From the NCBI RefSeq assembly GCF_003315245.1, contig NZ_QNRT01000001.1, forward strand, positions 6,963 to 70,962: a stretch of 64,000 bases of DNA, given 5' to 3'. The position numbers and the translations under genes are program-made. The notes beneath the pieces are model-generated. The model was not told the origin of the DNA and did no database searches. It worked only from the letters and a program-made list of their open reading frames with translations. The DNA comes from Arenicella xantha (GTDB lineage Bacteria; Pseudomonadota; Gammaproteobacteria; Arenicellales; Arenicellaceae). The first letter of the stretch is position 1; every line of letters begins with the position of its first letter. Positions 56,133-64,000 of the stretch are shown here, piece after piece.

Positions 56133-56407
56133 TAGTTAAAATACTGCGCTTCTTCAGCGCGCATATCTTTTTTCGGCATTTGCAGGTAAAAGCCTTGAGA
56201 CTGAATGTCGCCGATAACCTGGCTAACGTCAGCCTGCGGCAACTTTCGGTCAGCGGTCAGCTCAACTTCAACCACCAACGAAAGCTCACCAAGTAATTGT
56301 AAAATCACTTCAGGCAGTGCTGCTGGTGGTGCCGACTCCTCAAACTCATCAGGGAGAAACAAGTAATAGTCGTCTTTTTTAGCGCCCTTATATACGTAGC
56401 AGTTCAT
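56132..56407 (-). CDS. ycgL: YcgL domain protein
   Basis: The 91-residue soluble protein matches the YcgL family: MNCYVYKGAKKDDYYLFL, then a long acidic middle and QGFYLQMPKK near the C-terminus. The family has a known fold but no proven function. Coupling to tusD by a TAATG overlap places it in the sulfur-relay operon. Confidence 0.88.
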   Translation of the reverse strand: MNCYVYKGAKKDDYYLFLPDEFEESAPPAALPEVILQLLGELSLVVEVELTADRKLPQADVSQVIGDIQSQGFYLQMPKKDMRAEEAQYFN

Positions 56408-56479
56408 GGTTTTTCTATCGTCGTATGAGTTAAATTATTAAAGTTACACAGCGGATTCTATGAATAAAGCTAAGAAGAC

Positions 56480-56740
56480 TCATGCCTTGCGGATCACAAA
56501 GCGTTCAAATTCAGTTCCATTTTCATCATCAGCGGCTACCATCGAATGTGATTCAAGCGTGTGTGGTAGATGCTTTAGCATCGCGTCAAAATCGCCTTTG
56601 GCGCTCGGATCAGTAGTCAACACCTCAAGATAGTCCCCGACCAACAAGGCTTTGAGTGCTTGTTTCGCACGCAACAACGGAATCGGACACCGCAAGCCCC
56701 GCGCGTCAACTGAGTGACTTATTTTGAATTGGTCTTTCAT
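56480..56740 (-). CDS. tusA: Sulfur carrier protein TusA
   Basis: The 86 residues contain the sulfur-accepting CPxP motif in DARGLRCPIPLLRAK near residue 19, followed by the usual alpha/beta fold. TusA takes sulfur from IscS and gives it to TusBCD, which is encoded just downstream. It is divergent from bepA, an arrangement also seen in Pseudomonas. Confidence 0.95.
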   Translation of the reverse strand: MKDQFKISHSVDARGLRCPIPLLRAKQALKALLVGDYLEVLTTDPSAKGDFDAMLKHLPHTLESHSMVAADDENGTEFERFVIRKA

Positions 56741-56927
56741 GAGTTTAATTTATCGTACAGTAGGCTTGGTGTAGACTTGAGCAATAATCCAATAATATCC
56801 ACGGTCACTTATACTAGAAAACGCATTATTATCGGACGACGTAAACGAATCGCAATAGTACCAAGTCTCGCGCCGCCTGTTATTGAAAGTATCACAAGAT
56901 TGACTATTTGATTTATCCACTCTAACT

Positions 56928-58514
56928 ATGATTGACAGACGCCAGAGCTTCGCACGACTCACTCAAACCACCTTATTGTGGTCTTTTTTAACGTGCGCTA
57001 TCGTAACTGCACCGAGCGGCTATGCCCAACGAGTCGATGATCTCGCAAGCTCTAAACAAGAGAGTTTAGGTGCCGCTGACCTTGCCACTGAACAAGCGCC
57101 ATCCGACTCGCTGATTCGTCGCAACATAACGACACAAGCTGCGCAAGATCCATTTGACCAACTACCCGACCTAGGATCAAGCGCCGCCAGTTTTCTATCT
57201 GAATATGAATCGCAACAGCTCGGGCGCGCGTTTATTCGACAGTCTAGATCATTTTTGCCCTATATCTCTGACCCTGAATTAGTTGACTACATTAACCGCC
57301 TCGGCAATCGGCTATTGTCAGTCAGCGACGCCAACCATCCGTATCGTTTTTACCTTGTCGACAATCGCGTGATCAACGCCTTTGCGGTACCAGGCGGGCA
57401 TGTTGTTATCCATAGTGGCATTCTGACCAAATCAGAAAGCGAGAGTGAATTAGCTTCGGTGATTGGTCACGAAATCTCGCATGTCACGCAGAATCACATC
57501 TCTCGAAAACTAGAATCGTCGCAGTACGACGGCTGGCTGGTGTTAGCCTCGGTACTCGCCGCCGCCGCATCCGGCAGTGGCGAAGTCGCCCAAGCCGCAA
57601 TCGGCGTATCGCAAGCAAGTATCATTCAACGCCAACTGAGTTATAGCCGATCCTATGAAGCCGAAGCGGATTCCTTAGGTATTCGCTTGCTAAGCCGCGC
57701 TGGTTTTAACCCTGCCGCGATGCCGGTGTTTTTCAAACGTTTGCTAGACGAAAGCCGAGTCAGTGAATCACACGCCCCGGAATTCTTGCGCTCTCACCCG
57801 TTGACTATCAACCGAATCGCCGAGTCAGCTGAACGGGTTCGTGCTTACCCGCCTGGCCCACCGCAAGACGAAAGCGAGTTCTTGCTAATGCGCGCCAAGG
57901 CCAATGCCGGATATAACGAAGACCACGTTCTGGTTCGCGACCAATATCTAAGTCTCATTAATAGCGGTCAGAACACTTTACCGAATCGTTATGGATACGC
58001 TTTGGCTCTATCTCAAAATGGCGAATTTGATAAAGCCCGCGAGGAGATCAGCAAATTACTCGCTGACTACCCGGGCAATATTAGCGTCGAACTAATTCAA
58101 GCGGATAATGAACTTGAAGCCGGCAAAATTGAAGACGGTTTGGCTATATTGCGCAGGTTGTACGAACAACAAACAGCCAAAGGAAACCATTTGATCGACA
58201 TCTACTTCGCCAATGCATTAGTGCTAACTCGCCACCACGACGAAGCCATTCCGATCTTGCAACAAGCACTATCAGTTAACCCTGATGAACCGTATTTGCA
58301 CATTTTACTATCGCGCGCGCACGGTGAGAAAGGCAATGACTACGAAGCATATCGAGAACGCGGCGAATACCATTACCTACGCGGAAACTACAAATTCGCG
58401 GTGGAACAATACAAACGCGCGTTCCGCTTAACTAAAAGCGAATACCAGCGCGCAAGATTAGCCGCACGTATCGAAGAGGTAGAACAAGAACTAGCGGAGC
58501 TGGAAAAACTTTAA
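56928..58514 (+). CDS. bepA: Periplasmic M48 metalloprotease with TPR repeats (BepA-like)
   Basis: The 528-residue protein has a signal peptide (to about 33, GYA-QRV). An M48 zinc protease domain follows, with HEISH near 180 and the third ligand in YEAEADSLG near 245. A C-terminal TPR part (about 335-525) completes it. BepA degrades or assists stalled outer-membrane proteins such as LptD at the BAM complex. It has its own promoter region shared with divergent tusA. Confidence 0.92.
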   Translation: MIDRRQSFARLTQTTLLWSFLTCAIVTAPSGYAQRVDDLASSKQESLGAADLATEQAPSDSLIRRNITTQAAQDPFDQLPDLGSSAASFLSEYESQQLGRAFIRQSRSFLPYISDPELVDYINRLGNRLLSVSDANHPYRFYLVDNRVINAFAVPGGHVVIHSGILTKSESESELASVIGHEISHVTQNHISRKLESSQYDGWLVLASVLAAAASGSGEVAQAAIGVSQASIIQRQLSYSRSYEAEADSLGIRLLSRAGFNPAAMPVFFKRLLDESRVSESHAPEFLRSHPLTINRIAESAERVRAYPPGPPQDESEFLLMRAKANAGYNEDHVLVRDQYLSLINSGQNTLPNRYGYALALSQNGEFDKAREEISKLLADYPGNISVELIQADNELEAGKIEDGLAILRRLYEQQTAKGNHLIDIYFANALVLTRHHDEAIPILQQALSVNPDEPYLHILLSRAHGEKGNDYEAYRERGEYHYLRGNYKFAVEQYKRAFRLTKSEYQRARLAARIEEVEQELAELEKL

Positions 58515-58689
58515 TCAGGCTAGTTTAGTCGCCCCGCTATTTGTCACCTGCAGCAGCCTGGCTGTGGGAAGTTTTGGTCACCGCTCACATTGAGAATCAA
58601 AGAAACCGATTGTCGCTCCGGAAATAGCACCTCTGCAATCTAGCGCTGAGCTCTTTTTCTCTACATTGACACAAGCAGCCACGTCTAAC

Positions 58690-61821
<3,132 letters not shown>

Positions 61822-63102
61822 CTAATGAGCATGTGTAGCGCCGGCCTTTTCGAGGTCAGCTTTGATTAGATAGCTATTTTCCACCACGTACGAAGAACCC
61901 GCTGTAAGGCCGTGTGTTACCTCGGAGAATTTGCCGTCGCTAAGCCCGAGCTCTAACGCGCGGGCCTCATAACTATTCCCCACATTCACAAAGACCACAG
62001 GCTTTTCATCGATAAATTGCAATGCACGATTGTCCACCACCACCGGCAACTGAACCTGCTTTAGCGTAATATCCCCTTCCAGCAACAAACCTGAAGTCCA
62101 TTGCTGCTTAGCGTTGTCCAACCGCGCTCTTGCGAGCAGGAAAGGCTGGCCATGATTACTCATCAACAAGTGCTCAAGCTCTGATTCTGACTCACTAACT
62201 CCAGCTGACACCCGCACTTTTTGGCCTACCGAAACCTGCTGAGCCTGGCTTGGAAAAACCTTAAACTCAGCCCACATCCGATCAAAATTGGCTACCGTCA
62301 TAAGCACTTGTTGTTGCGCTAACTCTCCTGGATTACCATTGCGCATAGTCACTACACCGCTTAGTGGCGAAGTCAATGTATAGCGCTGCAAGCTTTCATT
62401 GGATTCAATTTCATACAACGCATCACCAGCCTTAACCCGATCACCACGTTCTGCGTGTACTCGCACTACGGTTCCAGGAAAGCGAGCACGAACATGGCTA
62501 ACGCTACTCGGGTCCATTACCGCTTTACCGTAAACTTTAACCGTCTGATTAATAAGCCCAGGCCCAACTACTGCGCGCGTTATGCCGGCATTGGACGCAA
62601 TCTCAGCGGCTATTTCTACACGACCTTCATACGATTCAAATGACCATTGATACGGTTCATTCTGCAGCCTCAACGCAACGTCCACAGCAAACGAATGCGG
62701 TTCGCTAATGGTTTCTGTACTTATCCATCGGTCATCCTCATATGTGAAATGTATACGACTTACTTGGCCTTCAAGGCGTGTCAAATCCGCTGTCAGAGTC
62801 AACTCTCGATTCTTAACAGGCTTGTTGTCGCGATCCACCCATGCTTGAAACCGTGAACCATCGCCTTGCTCTAAAAGATACATCTCTACACTAATAGCGC
62901 CGTCTACCAATAACTTGCCGCCACGCGAGCCTTCGTCATGCTCATCATGTGCCCCAGATGCTTGGTGGTCATCGTGATGCGGATCGTCGGATCCAGCAAA
63001 AGCGACAATGTTGGTTGTTGTCGCCGGCAATAGGCACGCTAGGATTAGCCAACGCCAAGCTCGTACCTTGCGTGTCTGTGCTATTAACGATTGATGTGTC
63101 AT
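61822..63102 (-). CDS. Efflux RND periplasmic adaptor, CzcB family
   Basis: The 426-residue membrane fusion protein has a signal-like N-terminal segment (WRWLILACLLPATTTNIVAF). A His/Asp-rich stretch DPHHDDHQASGAHDEHDEG follows that could bind metal, then a beta-barrel and lipoyl domains (GTVVRVHAERGDRVKAGDAL). It links the inner pump to the outer channel. Its ATG overlaps the czcC stop (ATGA). A C-terminal ATHAH adds two more histidines. Confidence 0.92.
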   Translation of the reverse strand: MTHQSLIAQTRKVRAWRWLILACLLPATTTNIVAFAGSDDPHHDDHQASGAHDEHDEGSRGGKLLVDGAISVEMYLLEQGDGSRFQAWVDRDNKPVKNRELTLTADLTRLEGQVSRIHFTYEDDRWISTETISEPHSFAVDVALRLQNEPYQWSFESYEGRVEIAAEIASNAGITRAVVGPGLINQTVKVYGKAVMDPSSVSHVRARFPGTVVRVHAERGDRVKAGDALYEIESNESLQRYTLTSPLSGVVTMRNGNPGELAQQQVLMTVANFDRMWAEFKVFPSQAQQVSVGQKVRVSAGVSESESELEHLLMSNHGQPFLLARARLDNAKQQWTSGLLLEGDITLKQVQLPVVVDNRALQFIDEKPVVFVNVGNSYEARALELGLSDGKFSEVTHGLTAGSSYVVENSYLIKADLEKAGATHAH

Positions 63103-64000
63103 TGTGATACTCCTTGAATTTGTTCGACTGAGTTAGTCCGGACCTCGCTCAATGGCGTTGCCGTCAGTTGCTCAATATCTGCGCCATAGCGCAAGACCGC
63201 AGAGGCAGCGTCTATTAAAGTGCGACGTGCGGATATCAGCTCCTGTCGTGCGGTCAAATAATCCAGATAACTGTATCGACCGTGTTGATAGGCTCTTTGG
63301 GTTTCTCTGAGAGCTTGCTCGAGTGATGGAATGATGCTGCTTTGCAGTGCTTTCACAGTAAGAATTGCCTGCTGCCGATTGCTATAAGTATGAAACAGCT
63401 GAGTGTGCAAGCTCAGCATCGCGGCTTCCTTTCGCACGGCGACTTCATCACGCGCAGCAACCGCTGACTGCGTCGCTCCACGATTACGTTTAGACGAAAA
63501 TAGAGGCACACTGAAGCCAGCCATAATCGCCGTGTCATCAGTTTCTTGGAACTGCTTCAGCCCGACCGACCATCGCACGTCAGTATTGGCCTGTGCATTC
63601 GCCAAGCGCAACTCGGCGTCCCTTAGCCGCTGCTCCGCAGCAAACACAAGAATCGCAGGGTTTTGTGTAAGTTTTGCGTACAAGGCTTCAAACTCTCTAT
63701 CCTCACCAAACTGATAAAGGCTTCCCTCGACGCTGGTAAAGGACGGTGTCCTCTCACCCCATAATTCCGCTAATGCAACCCGACGATAGTTCAGCTGCTG
63801 CGTTTCAGATGCTGCCGTTAGTCGCGCCTGCCCCGCCGCTGCCCGCGCACGTTGAACCTCCGCTACGGGTACCGCACCAGCATCAGAGCGTTTCTTTACT
63901 TCATTTAACGTGTCTTCAGCCAGCCGAGTCGCCACTTGAGCTAGTGTCAGCCGTGCTTGCGCGGCCAACACCTCGACATAACGACGCGTCACCTCGCCGA
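63099..64000 (-). CDS. TolC-family outer-membrane channel, CzcC-like (cut by right edge)
   Basis: At least 300 residues of the C-terminal part are present; the N-terminus is beyond the window, and the internal Met at 63992 is not the real start. Long amphipathic helices with Ala/Gln/Arg (EVQRARAAAGQARLTAASET, then AYQHGRYSYLDYLTARQEL) fit the outer membrane efflux family. It is the first visible gene of the czcCBA operon and overlaps the adaptor start. Confidence 0.9.
   Translation of the reverse strand, partial: GEVTRRYVEVLAAQARLTLAQVATRLAEDTLNEVKKRSDAGAVPVAEVQRARAAAGQARLTAASETQQLNYRRVALAELWGERTPSFTSVEGSLYQFGEDREFEALYAKLTQNPAILVFAAEQRLRDAELRLANAQANTDVRWSVGLKQFQETDDTAIMAGFSVPLFSSKRNRGATQSAVAARDEVAVRKEAAMLSLHTQLFHTYSNRQQAILTVKALQSSIIPSLEQALRETQRAYQHGRYSYLDYLTARQELISARRTLIDAASAVLRYGADIEQLTATPLSEVRTNSVEQIQGVSQ

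Overview
The window looks like a chromosomal segment of a marine-type gammaproteobacterium. The evidence is gene order: tyrS / M23 peptidase / anmK / erpA / bactofilin / argC, rplM-rpsI, fabA-fabB, cmoA-cmoB, the type IV minor-pilin cluster beside ispH-lspA-ileS-ribF-murJ-rpsT, and tusDCBE with tusA and bepA. These arrangements are close to those known from Pseudomonas and relatives, but the protein sequences are clearly not Pseudomonas. The genus cannot be fixed from sequence alone; a little-studied lineage such as Arenicellales is a guess.

Positions 1-8171 (minus strand) hold the start of one giant gene that runs off the left edge. It encodes a signal peptide followed by at least 2,690 residues of Asn/Gly/Asp/Ser-rich short repeats, arranged in blocks with different periods (about 8, 24, 15 and 31 residues). 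This is most likely a very large beta-solenoid surface or secreted protein. An 824-bp stretch with no convincing gene separates it from tyrS.

9.0-17.9 kb is an envelope and housekeeping block: tyrS with a DUF1036 protein, then divergently an M23 peptidoglycan peptidase and anmK, then on the minus strand erpA, bactofilin, a DUF6776 protein, argC, rpsI and rplM. The divergent gap between rplM and coq7 has a strong orphan terminator that points to an unannotated small RNA. 18.4-27.5 kb holds coq7, ctaA, fabB/fabA, an AEC transporter, cmoA/cmoB, a small cysteine-containing exported protein, a double-domain dCTP deaminase and purU.

27.6-34.5 kb carries a two-component system whose NtrC-like regulator has lost the sigma-54 contact motif, then a tandem glycine riboswitch controlling gcvT-gcvP. 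34.5-44.2 kb contains a LytS/LytTR (AlgZ/AlgR-like) pair with a lytic transglycosylase, next to the type IV pilus minor-pilin operon fimT-pilV-pilW-pilX-pilY1-pilE. 44.4-52.2 kb is ispH-lspA-ileS-ribF-DUF2203-murJ with divergent rpsT. 52.4-58.5 kb has proB, obgE, the tRNA 2-thiolation relay tusE-B-C-D, ycgL and tusA, and divergent bepA. 58.7 kb to the right edge is a CzcCBA-type heavy-metal efflux operon, with czcC cut by the window end.

Where the longest open frame begins with a GTG or TTG upstream of a better ATG with a ribosome binding site (pilE, pilY1, pilW, gcvT, gcvP, obgE, tusE, fabB, ileS), the internal start was chosen and this is stated in the entry.
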